DNA of 64,000 nucleotides from NCBI RefSeq assembly GCF_965363235.1, contig NC_134848.1:64670681-64734680 (forward strand). Reading direction: 5' to 3'. The notes under the pieces are model-generated. The model was not told the DNA's origin and ran no database searches. It saw nothing but the letters and a program-made list of their open reading frames with translations. Below, in pieces: positions 46,901-59,700 of this stretch. This DNA comes from Mytilus galloprovincialis. Taxonomy: Eukaryota; Mollusca; Bivalvia; Mytilida; Mytilidae. Each line of letters starts with the position of its first letter. The first letter of the stretch is position 1. A program made the position numbers and the translations under genes.

Positions 46901-49824
46901 TTCGAATTATTCGGTTTGTCTGAACCATTTTGTGACGATTTCAGAAGAGTCGATTTATCTGATGATACATCATGAACGAATGGTCTGACATTTCTCCGTG
47001 GAACGGAGTCGTCGCTGAATCTTCGTTTTTCTTCCGTTTGATCGTCATTTGATCTTGATTTCAAATATCTGGACGGGATGCGCACTTCAACAAAAACGTC
47101 ATCATCAATATTATTTCCCCGTCTTACGGCTTGTGTCGAAATGACCTTCCGATCGTCCCATCCATTTTGACTCATGTTTGTGGCTGAAAAAGTACGACGA
47201 TCCTCTGAGTCGGAATTATTTTTCACTCTGTCTGAAATTTCTCTCTGAAATGAGTATCGGTTTGAAATTGGATGAACAAATTGTGAATAGCTATTGTCAA
47301 CATCACTAATCATCGACCCTTGACGATATTCAACCGGATTTTGTCTTCTTTCACCTTTGAAGGGAGCACTATATAGCGGGACAGAAGTTTTACTTGACGA
47401 AAGATTCTCCGTTTTGGATACTGTTTTATTTTCTGAATCTATTTCTGGTTTTCCTATAAAATAGTCATTGCCATCCCAAATCGATTTACCGGTATGGATG
47501 CCCGGTTCAGAATCCGGGTTTCTGAATGGGAACTCTCTTTTTCCAATCATAAAAGAATGAGTCATTGCTGGCCATGCAGCAGCATAGGACGGAGGTTTAT
47601 ATTGTGTTTCACCAATCATTTCTCCTGGGTTTCTGAAGTACAAAAATAATATTATTATACTTCACGTTAAAAAGACAGATTTTAATTGGTTAATACGAGG
47701 GAAAATGTGTAATGTTACCCCCTCGTGTAGACCAATAAAAATTCACGGTTATTACTATTATAATGGCGGTATCGTTGTTATGTACATGAAGTCAAACTTT
47801 ATTAAAATGTTACAGTACTTTTAATTTCAAATTTCAAATGACAGAACATTCAGTCAAATTAATTAATTAACACATAGATGAAAAGGTGATAGAACAGATC
47901 GCTACCCCCGAGTGAACAGAGGTCTTGTCGTTTTCCAAGAAAAAAATAGCATAATGATACCGAACCTACAAATATATACATATTGCCAAGACTGTATCTC
48001 TACAATCCTGTGTTATATCAGGAATAAATAAATAGAAAATGATGTGGTATGTATACCAATTAGACAACTCCCCATCCAAATAACAAATAAGTAAGTTTAA
48101 AATTAGTCTTTGTTTAATGTTATGAAAATAATATTCAATGTACTTAAATGTTATTTTATTCAGTATCTACACACATTCCAAGTGTTTCGATAATATAACA
48201 AATAATTCTTTGTCAAAAATGAAAATAAAAAAATAAAAAAAATTGGTTTTGGCTGATCCTTGAGAGTAATCATATTAATATAAGTGTTTAAAAGTAAAAC
48301 TTACTGTCCTTTCGGCGTGTTTTCATCTTGCAATTGATTGTAAAATTTCTGTCTGAAAATAAATTGTTAGCTTTTAATAAATAATTTGCAAATACAATGT
48401 AATGTGTCCAATTTGAGATACATTTGGACGTCAATTTAACAGCAACCAACAACACTAGAATCACAATACTTCAACCAACGATATTCAAAAAATAGTTGGA
48501 ACATATAATAATCGTTTTATCATTGTTGAAAAACGTATGCAAATTATTTTAACGACAAGCAGGTCCTAAATGCATTGTTGTCCGGTAAAGGAGTGATATT
48601 TGATTATACCTTTTAAAAATTAAGGTAAATATACCCTCAGACACATATGGCCTAAACTGTATTCGACACACACTTCTAATGATCTTCAGCATTGTATTTT
48701 GATTCGATCGAAGTGGCGAATATTCAGCAAACAAAATAAAGCGTCAGGTGTAGCAGATTATAATATGTCTGGAGTCTTTCATGAGTTTTTATATCAAAAT
48801 ACTTACTGATCAGATTTCGCTTTTCTAGATTTTTTTCGCATACAGCATGCTATCAGGATTATGATAAATAGAACCAGAGCCACGCCCCCTGCCACAGCTC
48901 CTATTAAAATCTTCGTTCCTGTAGACAACCCATCGGATGTCGAGTTAGCTTCTGAAATAAAAAAAAATAAAAAGCGTGAATTATTTTAAAGGCCTGGATG
49001 AGGGTTCTTCACTTCTGTTTTCTTCAATTCGTAGTCGTTTTTCTTTATTCTTTGTTTCTTTTCTCCATTATTCTCTAATCTTAATATTTTATATTCTGTA
49101 ACAATATCCTCCTGTTCTCTATTTCATACCCCCCCCTTTTCCAATTACAACACATATCAATAAAACAGAAAACCAACAACTAAATCGATCAAGAAACACA
49201 TATTTCAGAAGTTTTTAGTTTTGCATAATCTATATCTTCCCTTATATCAAAATAAAACTGAAAAAAATTCAGTATGTATGTACAAAATAAACGTAGCGTG
49301 AAACAAATATGATTTTCAGCAACAAACTACAAGCCCTAAGATACAGACTCCTGACTTTGGGACAAGCATTCCTCATCCTTTTGGTTTAACAATTTTATTT
49401 TTCTTTATTTAACCAGCAATCCAGGTCTGGAAATTAACAATTTTATTTTTCTTTATTTAACCAGCAATCCAGGTCTGAAAATTAACATTTTTGCTATTGT
49501 TCTTCATACTACATGTAGTATCTTAAAGATGAAAAAAACTAGTGTACAGGAATTTGAAATTAAATGTTTCACTGGTTATTCTTTCGTCCCATTTATGATA
49601 TATGCAACAGATGTACTCACTACAATATGGTTTGTCTGTAAAATCCCATGATCCTCCAGTCTGACACGTGACGGTACTCTGACCAATAAGGGTATAGTCG
49701 TCCAAACAGAAGAGGTTAACAGATGTTCCTTCTGTTCTGGTGTATGTGGATAGCCGCAGGTCACCTTTGTTCAATGCAGTGGTCACATCACTATTAGAGT
49801 TCAAATTGTTGAGTTTCGGACAAT
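43980..49824 (-). CDS. Gene C: sushi (CCP) domain type I membrane protein, 5' end unsettled
   Basis: Minus-strand exons, all with agreeing phases: 49824-49621, 48951-48807, 48352-48305, 47632-46874, 45732-45676, 45206-45162, 44025-43980 (stop). About 434 residues are visible. The first exon encodes one complete sushi domain, CPKL...NLFC...TVTC...GGSWDF...KPYC, with the four cysteines and the conserved Trp. A short NSTSDG-type stalk and a helix (about residues 83-105, ILIGAVAGGVALVLFIIILI) are followed by CCMRKKSRK and a polar tail of about 330 residues. The tail has a PPSY motif (a WW-domain ligand type) close to the membrane and ends GFDAVFNSKF. Sushi domains usually bind proteins or glycans outside the cell, and the ligand here is unknown. 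No convincing signal peptide exon was found. The open frame over the tail exon ends in a stop only because it reads through the splice donor. Confidence 0.85.
44293..44494. mobile_element. GC-rich MITE with TATTAT target duplication
   Basis: The left end is GAGGGGTGGTAGGACC and the reverse complement of the right end is GAGGGGTGATAGGAGG. TATTAT flanks both sides. The interior is a tandem of CGGGATTTCGGGA-type motifs, far richer in GC than its surroundings. It lies in gene C between the last two exons. The open frame over it is a repeat shadow. Confidence 0.8.
45890..46020. repeat. Short tandem duplication
   Basis: TACTATACTTTTTTATGTGC followed by GGTGAGGG occurs twice, about 70 bases apart, in an intron of gene C. 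Confidence 0.85.
46470..46640 (+). mobile_element. Diverged copy of the retroelement tail
   Basis: It contains GTCTATGTTGTGTTAATGTG, TTGTCTGTCTGTCTT and CATGGCATTGTCAGTTTG in the same order as the other tail copies. Confidence 0.45.
49385..49486. repeat. 51-bp tandem duplication
   Basis: AACAATTTTATTTTTCTTTA then TTTAACCAGCAATCCAGGTC appears twice in direct succession. Confidence 0.9.
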
Positions 49825-50077
49825 CTAAAGGCAGAAGAAGAAACGAATCAAAGAATCATTGAGAGTGTAGACTTTACGCATGTCTATCATATTTGTTTTG
49901 TCGTAACTTGTATGTTATAAATAAGGCCGTATGTTTCAACTTTTTTCACATCGGGACCTTTTATAGCTGACTTGATGGTGTGGGTTATTTTTACTGTTGA
50001 TGGCAGTAAGATGACATAGTATTGGCTTTGTCTATATCTCCGTCTTTTAAACTATTGTGAACAGTTTCTTGTTGGTG

Positions 50078-50232
50078 CAGGGGCGATCCAGCCATTTTAA
50101 AAAGGGGGGGTCCCAACCCAGTGTAAAGGGGGGTTCCAACTATATGCTCCCATTCAAATGCATTGATCTGCAAAAAAGGGGGGGGGGGGGTTCCAACCCC
50201 CGGAACCCCCCCTCTGGATCCGCCACTTTGGT
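50078..50232. mobile_element. G-run-rich MITE, CAGTGGCGGATCCAG family
   Basis: The left end is CAGGGGCGATCCAG and the reverse complement of the right end is AGTGGCGGATCCAG. TTGGTG occurs at both flanks. The interior has several long G and C runs around GGTTCCAACCC. Confidence 0.65.
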
Positions 50233-50819
50233 GGTTATATCACCATCTTTTTACTTTCATACAAATAACACAAAATGAAGATGTTGGCCTTCCTCCAAAT
50301 AGATTTTTTGTTAAAGTAAATTTAAGTTTTTGTGACTCTTACTCACAGAAAAGCAATAGATGATTATGTTTTACTTCCTAGTAGTATTTCTACTAAACAC
50401 ATGCTTGATAGTGGTAAATATTCAATCAGTGACATCTGAATTTCGCAATTTTTAAATGTAAAATTTCGGTACCGACTTTTAAAAAACAAGGTTTCTTTTG
50501 TATCAATTTATGTTATCAGAAAATACTTTGAAATGTTCATATATCAATTAAAATTAATGTAACTTAAAATATGAAAATGGTAGAAAAATGGGTCTTTTAA
50601 CATGTTGGTTTTTGCGTTTAGTATTTTATTGTTCTTGCTGTTTTTGTTTAGTTTTAATTATACAGCAGTTCTTCAATTATTTGATAGTCCTCTTCTTGGT
50701 CTTTCATCATAAGTTATTTGTAAAGAGAACAACCCGACCAAAGAGTAAAAACAAACCCCATTGATTGTCCTTGTCTCCCCTTTTATTTTTGGTCTACTAT
50801 AAGATGCTTATATTGTCTT

Positions 50820-51116
50820 TAAAAATCTTGCCTTCTATCACTATCATTATCCTCTTTTGACTACTATATATATGTATCCCACTTAATGTCTATATTTTCA
50901 TGTACCCCCCTTTTTTCTACTACTACTATATAGATGATGAGATTGTCTTGATACCACTTACCTGCCATATGTATTCTCTTTTTTCTACTATATTGTGTAT
51001 CCCCTGTATTGTATATATTTTTTGCATCCCCCTTATTGTCTATATTTTCTTGCCCCCCCTTTTTTGTCGACTACTATATAGATGGTGAGATTATCTTAAT
51101 AACGCTTACCTGCCAT
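50820..51116. repeat. Degenerate tandem repeat, period about 149 bp, containing a splice-donor-like motif
   Basis: ACTACTATATAGATG(A/G)TGAGATT followed by CTTACCTGCCAT occurs at about 50920-50968 and 51070-51116, separated by TACTATAT/CCCCCTTTTTT-type sequence. On the minus strand each copy gives ATGGCAG|GTAAG. Confidence 0.7.
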
Positions 51117-51184
51117 CTCGATATATTCCAATCCTTTGATAGATGTTTGATATCGATCGTTTAAACGGTTATTACCTCACCTAG
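51110..51184 (-). other. Candidate 5' exon of gene C
   Basis: On the minus strand this stretch is open for about 24 codons and ends GAG ATG GCA G followed by donor GTAAGC, in the phase the sushi exon needs (G|AT). Either the ATG at 51116 is a start, giving MADCPKL with no signal peptide, or this is an internal exon entered from an AG at about 51185. The same CAT-GGCAG-donor arrangement is repeated near 50962. Evidence is limited to phase and splice sites. Confidence 0.3.
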
Positions 51185-51754
51185 GTTTTCATTCAAATTT
51201 CTCAATTTAATTAATTTTACAATAAATCATTTCCGTTAATATAACCAATATAAGCCAACGTCAGAAGAATTAATGACCCGGACACCAATATGTTGCAAAG
51301 TAAAGGTGAATATCGATAAAAGTCTTGGTGCGTCTCAGAACCAACGCCCAGATAAATATTTATTACTTATTTATTTTGAAAGTCACTGTCATAGCAGCTA
51401 CCAAATTAAATTTTAATATTTGTAATATAATAGTATTATAATACTTTTGGGCGTAGTACTAGAATTTGAAATATTTTATATGCATTTTATAATTTAGTCG
51501 TCAAGTTATGTGAAAAACTGCAATTTATGTAAACAATTACATTAACAATTTCTATTTCATTTTCGTAAATTCACTTTAAAACGTGAATGACTTTACATTG
51601 TATTATGTTGACAACAAATAGTTTACAAATCTCATGAAATTATAATTGATCTTTTATGTATTTAATTCAATAAAATTAATCCTCTCTCTCCGGATTCATT
51701 TGCTTTAAAATATTGTTTAGGAGGATGATGATGCAAAAAGCTCTTATGTGTCTA

Positions 51755-52415
51755 GTGTTCCTTTCAGAATGTGTTCATGAACCCTTGACCTATTGGTCTA
51801 ATATGTTTCTGGTGTTCCTTTCAGACTGTGTCCGTGAACGCTTGACCTATTGGTCGAATATGTTTCTGGTGTTCCTTTCTGACTGTTTCCGTGAACTCTT
51901 GACCTATTGGTCTAATATGTTTATGGTGTTCCTTCCTGGACTGTGTCCGTGAACTCTTGACCAATTGTTCTAATATGTTTCTGGTGTTCCTTTCAGACTG
52001 TGTCCGTGAACTCTTGACCTATTGGTCGAATATGTTTTTGGTGTTCCTTTCTGACTGTGTCCGTGAACTCTTGACCTATTGGTCTAATATGTTTATGGTG
52101 TTCCTTTCTGGACTGTGTCCGTGAACTATTGACCAATTGTTCTAATATGTTTATGGTGTTCCTTTCAGACTGTGTCCATGAACCCTTGACCTATTGGTCG
52201 AATATGTTTCTGGTATTCCTTTCAGACTATGTCTGTGAACTCTTGACCTATTGGTCGAATATGTTTCTGGTGTTCCTTTCAGACTGTCCGTGAACTCTTG
52301 ACCTATTGGTCTAATATGTTTCTGGCGTTCCTTTTAGACTGTGTCCGTGAACCCTTGACCTATTGGTCTAATATGTTTCTGGCATTCCTTTTAGACAGTG
52401 TCCGTGAACTCTTGA
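51755..52415. repeat. 57-bp minisatellite, about 11.5 copies
   Basis: GTGTTCCTTTCAGACTGTGT starts every 57 bases (51755, 51812 and on). Since 57 is divisible by three, runs translate as 19-residue repeats (VFLSDCVRELLTYWSNMFL), but several copies carry one-base or few-base indels that break the frame, so I do not call a gene. Confidence 0.95.
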
Positions 52416-52479
52416 GAGAGACACATATCAATCAAAGGATGAGGATGTTATCAACTACAGTTGTACATGTAGCTGTGTA

Positions 52480-53740
52480 GAACATTGTACATGTATAGAC
52501 TTCCACAATGAGCAAAACCTATATCGTATGGTAAGTCATACAACACTGGATTGACAAAATGTCAGCTATTAAAAATAAAAAACCAAAATTAAACGTCTGA
52601 TTAATGCTTATATAATACAAGAATAAAAATAAGACGGACAGAAACCAACAATTACACTTTCCTCTCAAATACAGCCATGGACATTTTACCCTCTCTTACT
52701 CTTGTAAAGTCAATTCGAATATCTTATAAAACTGTAAAAGAGACGAATTAGATGTATATAACTGTTACAAAAGACAGTCAAAATGCAGCTTACATCCACA
52801 CAAAGATATCCAAAGGCGCATGCTCCAATTTCGAGCCCATCATAAGAGTAGATTTATTCAGACACATGATAAAAACTTTTTGAGATTTATTCAAATCATA
52901 AAACCTTTTTGGGTGCGTGATTCTATGTGTTGTAAATGGATATAAATGGGAAAATAGCAACTGAATGTGTTTTCTCTTCGTTAGAATGTCAATTGACAAA
53001 TGAAAGTCTGCAAGGTTGTAAGCACTTTATTTGTGTATCACATTTCAATATTAGATGGGAAATTTCTGGAAAGTATGAAATTAAAAACATATCAAATCTA
53101 ATTCATATACATGTAACACAAAATTACTACTAAGCAACAAATATCTTATTCAACATGTTCTTACGTTTCTGTTGGCTAGTTAGTCGTCACATGTTATGAT
53201 ATATTGCCAGTGTCTTCAGTTTTAAACGGGTAGTAAGTTGTAACATACTACGACTGTGTATGTTGCTTAAGTTTCTACTGGCTAATCAAGCATTGCCCAA
53301 AAGATGTTCTACGTGAGTTTCAGCATAAATTCCCACTGACTAAACACTACTGACAAAATAAGGTATTTCCCACCCTTGGTTTATAGGTCTAAAAAAACGC
53401 ATTTACACATATATTGGATAGTTGTACCTTTTGCTTTTCAAATACTTTTTATCATAAAAATATCTACTTGTTTATTACTAATGTTACACTTTATAGGTGG
53501 AAGTTGGAAAATAACTGTCATAAAACAATAATTGATATACTACAATTATATGGCTACCATTTATCCATTTTATTTTAAAACAATAATAAATTTCGGAACA
53601 TGCATATCTGAATAAAATTAATCAAATGTAACAGTATATTAATTACAATATTTCAAAAACATAAATTGTATAAAACAGATACAGAGTATGAACAACGTCT
53701 TAAATCAAGCAGCAAGCAATAAAGAGTCTTTGGTCAGTCC
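52480..53740. other. Non-coding stretch between genes C and D
   Basis: It holds a dispersed repeat scrap (52500-52560). AATAAA on the minus strand near 53471-53476 is a candidate poly(A) signal for gene D. Confidence 0.4.
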
Positions 53741-53746
53741 CTAATC

Positions 53747-56700
53747 TCAAAATGACGTCTGTTTCGAGTCGTCTCCCTTTATCCTTTGGTAGGTATAGTA
53801 GACTCTTTTGAAATTATCTCGGTCAGCAATGCTGCTATCCCTGTAACATGTTTAAAAAGGACATATTTAAATATATGACACCAATGTTCTTGTATTTTTC
53901 TTTCTAATTGTAAATATTTAGAATTTTATATGGAAACCCATCTTTAACAATGAAGTTGTATGCCAAATGAAACAATAACCCAACGATAACCCATACAAAT
54001 ACGTATATTGAAACGATTGACGTGATTTAGGTAGCATCCTTTGAATATAATCTCCATCTATAAATAATTTGCTTTCACATAAAGTTTTACGTCACTTCTG
54101 TAAAACTAAGCAATGCCATGTTCTATGTATTATTGCCTTTTTTGTATAAATCATTGTGTCACGATTAAGAGCACCACCATGTTTTGACGGTATTCATTGG
54201 CTTTGTGCTCAGTCGTTAAAGTTACAGATCTATATAGTGGATTTTGTTTTGGATTTGTTTGCCTTTTCGTTGTCAAATTTCGTTTTTTGCCAAGACTTTG
54301 TCAGTTGAAATCGAATTCGCCTTTTCACAATCTACAACCTTATTTTTATTTGATTAACTCATTGTTCCTTAACCAAAAATAAAAATAAAGTTGTGTCATT
54401 TGTGAACATTTTGAAAGTTTTATCCATTCTAAATTATATTCTAAAACGGCGAATTATGAGGTATGAATGGTAATTTCTGCCATTTCAAAAAGGCTACAAC
54501 CCTAGTTAGTCATTATAAAACTTCTATTCGGATGATAGCTTAAAAGCTAAATGTTGTCGACATGCAGTTTTGCGTATATAAACATCTGTAAACTATAGAA
54601 TATCAATGCTAAGCCATGATATTTTTTACATAACTTCCATTCGGGTGATTGCTGTAAAGCTGAATATTGTCGACATAATATTTTAAAAATTAAACAAAAC
54701 TGTTGTACAGCAACACCTAAACAGCACGAACATCGATAATAAGACATTTCATACTCACCCTCGAATATCTCTTTCGTAAATATATTCAGTTTCCGGTAGA
54801 GTCATTCTTGTGGTATCCATGGTGATATGTCTGGAGATTTCGTATTCAGCAATCAGTTCTTCGCCTCCTCCTCCGCTTCCCTCCATCCGTTGCACAGACG
54901 CATATCTACCCCCATCGGTTCCCATACCACCGGATCCTGATTCCTCGTACATTTCCCGCCTCATTTCCATTTCCGACATCTGTTTGCCCATGTTGACGTC
55001 ATTACCTCCTTCCCAGCCTCCGTCTCGCGTGAGTTCACGTAACCTTGTTTCTACTTCATCATCCGGAACACTGAAACAAAATAAACAAATCTAACTAGAG
55101 ACAATTTATTTTCTACTTCATCGTTTGAAACACTGAACAAATAATAAAACATTTAAACTGGACAGTCTAGTTTCTATTTCATCGACTGGAACTCTTTCAA
55201 ACAAATAATGTGTAGCAGAGGTAGATTATATGATCTAGATCATGGACAAAAATGATTGTTCTACGACAGTCACTACAATATGTAACATTATCTTACCTCC
55301 TATACATTTCTAGGAATATAATTGGTTATGAGCGTCCGCGTGGAGACCGTGTATATTCCATATTAGGTTAGTAGATAGCGGGGCTACCAATACAGGGTTA
55401 GTAGTAGTGTTACGTCCCTTTATAAAAACAAAACTTCTCTTTTACCCCATATGGAATTTACTGACCCCATGTATACCGTATTGGGTCACTAGCACACTAT
55501 GTAACTAATATTATAAATAAAGATATGAAATATTTAGACAAAGCAACCTAGACTGAGCTAATTTTTCAATAATAAATATTTTATGCTCACAGTTAAAAAG
55601 GTTAGTTCCGTACTATGTGCGTTCATTTCTAAGTTAACTAACAATAATAACTTATAGATATGAGATTTAATAAAGTGTTGATAACAAACTAAAACGAAGT
55701 TTAGTACTATTCTAATGTAAAATAGATTATTGAGAACTCAATATTAACTCTGCAGTAAATAAACTAGAAATAACTTGTATTTACTACCGCTGTGGATAGT
55801 AAACCCGGAAATGATAGGAAATAACAGATGTAAGTTATTTCTAGTACATTCATATTCATATAATAAAAAAAAAACGCGAAAGTAATTGAAATTAATAGAA
55901 TTATAAAAAAAAAATTATAACAGATTATGGAAAAGCATTGGCTGGGTTTCAAAAAATTGTCTTGTCCCTCATAACCTATATATAAGCTGTCAAAACGCTA
56001 TCTATATACTTACCCTCTCAGAGTTTCTAGCCATACTCGAGGAAGTTTCATGTCCCTACAAAATATTGAAAAAACATATTTTGCAAGATGAGTAAGACCT
56101 ATTCAGTATTGATTTTAATCAATTTTCAAAAGTCGCCATTCATTAAAATTACATTCAGTTTAAAGAAATGGTGAAACTCTTTCTTTGTGTTGGTGTTGTT
56201 GTTGTACCCCTATTTGTGACACTTTTTTCACGCACCGAGGTCAATGTAATGGAATTTGATGCGACTGTCGAACAAACGAGAGGTTTAGCGCTTCAAAACC
56301 AGGTTAATCCATCATTTTCTACATTTGAAAATGCCTGTACCAAGTCAGGAATATGACAGTCAGTTGTTGTCCATTCGTTTGATGTGTTTTATCATCTGAT
56401 TTTGCCATTTGTTTAGGAACTTTCCACCACGTTTTGAATTTTCCTCGGAGTTCAGTATTTTTTGTGATTTTACTTTTTATTATGCGAGCTAGAGTGTACA
56501 CAAAGGGAAGTAACTCTAGTTTAAATTAAAGACAAAACCTCGTGATTCTGAAAGACTTGAACATATTTTCTTTTCTCTATCTAACGAAATGTTGACACTA
56601 TGTTATATTTTTATACAGATTACATCCATTTAAAAAAACTAAAGAAATATCCAAATGAAAACAATACATTGCATTTAAGAGATAACTGTATTGTATTTGG

Positions 56701-59700
56701 CCTTTAAGGACGTCCATCGGTAGTTTTACTGTCGCAAATTTAGTTTACCTGGCGACGCGGTTGCAAAATAATTGCATTAGAGTTAATAGTTTATACTCCA
56801 GGGTAAATTATAAAGTATGTTTTTAATATTTAAAAACAGTAGAATGTATTCACATCGTAAAGTCAGAGCCAGTTTCATACAATTAATGGAGCTAGGCTGA
56901 GCTTCTATTAGAAGATTTAAATAATGAATTATTATCTTTATAACACTCACACTTCATACAAATTGTCATGGTCAAATCGGTCCAGTTTGTCCCAATTCTT
57001 ATCCCAAGAACGATAACTCCCAATAGATTCTACATCTGTACTCCTGCCACTGAAATTGAAATATTCACCACTGACAATGAAAAGGCGACTGAAGCTAGCA
57101 AATGTTAACTATTTTCTCTGCATTTCAGACAAATAACAAAACTAAAAACAGGATGAAGCGACATAAAACGATAAAAACTCATATTGGAACATATTAATAT
57201 TTCTCTATTTGGATATTTAATAAACCAGTGGTGCAAATAACCGTGTTTAAATTAGTAATAGGGAAAGTATAATCTCCCCTCTTTCTTTAAAACTTGAAGA
57301 TTTTATTTTATAAAAACTTTTAATGTATGGATAATGAACAATCAGTCGGGTTTGATGGTTTGATATGGTATAATATCAGAATGAATACATATGAATACTA
57401 CGTTTTAAACGACCAAAAACTATTACATTGTAACATAAATTCTCATTCTGAATAATTTTTGATACATTTGTATTCCACAATGAAGACTCGACTGATAGAA
57501 CAATACAAACTATCCTACGAGTCAAAGATCTTAAACTTAACGACAAATTCAAAGTGGAAGATAATCTCTGAGTTATGGTAATAATTTTGGGGTTTTTTTT
57601 TCTTTCTTTTATCGGATTTCTTCGATTTTCCAGTCATTTGTTCAAATGAATTTAACGATTTATGAGTTTGGTTTTGAAACTAGTTAACAGTACTAAAAAC
57701 CAACATAATCCTATACTGCTACTATTGCATAGGTACTATTTCTGAACTTCAAATTTATAGTACTGGAAATTTACTTTAAATATTAAGTACTATTTCTTTA
57801 CTTATTTAGGTACCTGCATTTTACAGTACTGTAGTTGATTTGTACATTTGGTACAGAAAAAAAAACAGTGATCACAATATTCCATGTTTCAAAATCATAA
57901 CTTTAAGAGATTTGAAATTGACAAACTTTCAAAATGCTGAAAATGTACCGGTAGAACCAAAAATATGTAGTATTCAAATTTCAAGTACAAATCAAATACT
58001 TTAAAATACAGGTACCTAAATATTACAGTAATTTTAAAGTAACAAAATAGTACTGAACATTAAAAGTATAGATTTCCAGTACTGCATATTTTTTGTACAG
58101 TGATAGGACCTTAATGCAAAAGTAGGTGTGTATAATAAAAGCGATAAAGCATTTTGTTAGATTTAAACGACAAACCTGTTAACAAACCTTGAAAATTCAT
58201 GGATATTTTTCCTCTTTTGTGCCCCTGCTGCGGCTGCAGCGGCAGCAGCCTTCTTTTTCCCTCCTCCTCCTCCACAACAAGCGAACGGAAGGGGACACAA
58301 ACAACATAGCAATGGAAGTGCCAGGAAAAGAAATGTTGCGAGTCCAGCTAACACGCCAGCTAATACCGCTGTCTCATCGTCAGTCATACCAGTTATAGCA
58401 GATGTTGACGTCTGTCCTTTGACTACTTCAGCATACCCTAAAATGTTATGTTATTCGTTAAAACCTAGCTTGACATTATTATAATTGCCCTTACGTAGGA
58501 ATAAAAGGACAGATTTATTGTAGACTATGAAAAAAAAATCTGGATTCAGAATATTTTTTTTTGTCATCTACTGGAACATAAAAAAAATCAAAATCATTTT
58601 TTTTAAGGAAAAAAACATACCCCTCCCGTCCCCCTTAAAGTTTAACAGTCGTTCCATAATAAATCAAGGGAAAGATCCCACTCATCTGTTTATACTATAC
58701 ACTTACCAAACTCAGAGGAACATTCACACATGGCGTTCTCCGCAATCTTCACTGCTCCTGTTAAATAAATGAACAAATTTAAGGAGAATATAAATGCTTT
58801 TGAAAAGTAAGTTTAAACTAGCAAAATGTGTGTCTGTAGCACATATCGAGCACCTGATTTTAGTAACCCTTGACCAAACTTATAGTTATTTAAAAAATCA
58901 TTTTCATGATTCAGAATAGACTATTATCATGAGTGCATCTAAGTACATCATAAGCCTATTTGGCTGGCTGATTATTTTGTATTTTAAAACATGTATTACT
59001 TGTATATTCAGGTTGCACTATTATTAATTCTTCTTCAGAAGAAGAGTCCTGATGTATGATTATTTCCTATTACATCTCTGGTTATGTTTGGCGATATTTA
59101 AAAGAATTCCTGTCCCCCTCCACCGGGTCTACCCTTTGTAAACAGACCAGGCAGGTCCTTTTTTTTTATAACTGGATGTCATAGCATGTTCACATGGTTG
59201 GTTTTATTTGTCCAGTTATCAGTAGTTTGTGCTAAATTTGAATGTATTCATTTATATTATCAATTCGTTTTCTTTCACTGTTGAAATGGAAACGAATTAT
59301 TTTAAGAATAAAAAAAAATCCAACTTTTTTACCAAGGGGCTTTTTTTTACCCGGGTGGGGGGGAATGGAAACCCATTACATTTAGCATTTACTTTTCTTT
59401 TCGCCTTTTGCAATTTTTTGCTTTTAATTTTCGTTTTTGTTTTTCAATTTTAATGTAGTTTTTAAACGGATCTAGTCGGAACAAATAATATAAGACTCGG
59501 TCTGTGGGTAATTGCTAGTATCAAACTTCGAACGGAATATGCTGATAATAATATGCGTAAAGTGCAAATATTCGCTGATTCAATTTTTATCTGGCGATAT
59601 TTTATAGTATGATCAACAATATGTCCGTATGAGGTGACAGGTGTGTCGGTAGAATATTTTCCGCGCAAACTAGAATTGAAAATGTTTGCAGAGGCGGATT

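Noticed and set aside
46870-47643. Taking the 257-codon frame as a complete gene
   Set aside because: It opens at an acceptor without a good ATG and its stop lies in a splice donor. It is an internal exon of gene C.
51713-52480. Repetitive protein with 19-residue units
   Set aside because: Frame-breaking indels between minisatellite copies and no splice or start context.
52792-52845. Short MRLWISLCG open stretch with donor GTAAGC as a gene C signal exon
   Set aside because: Too short and too weakly hydrophobic for a signal peptide, although the phase fits.
56951-57049. Alternative donor GAA|GTGTGA for this gene D exon
   Set aside because: The stronger GTGAGT two bases on keeps the frame through the 42-bp exon; the alternative breaks it.
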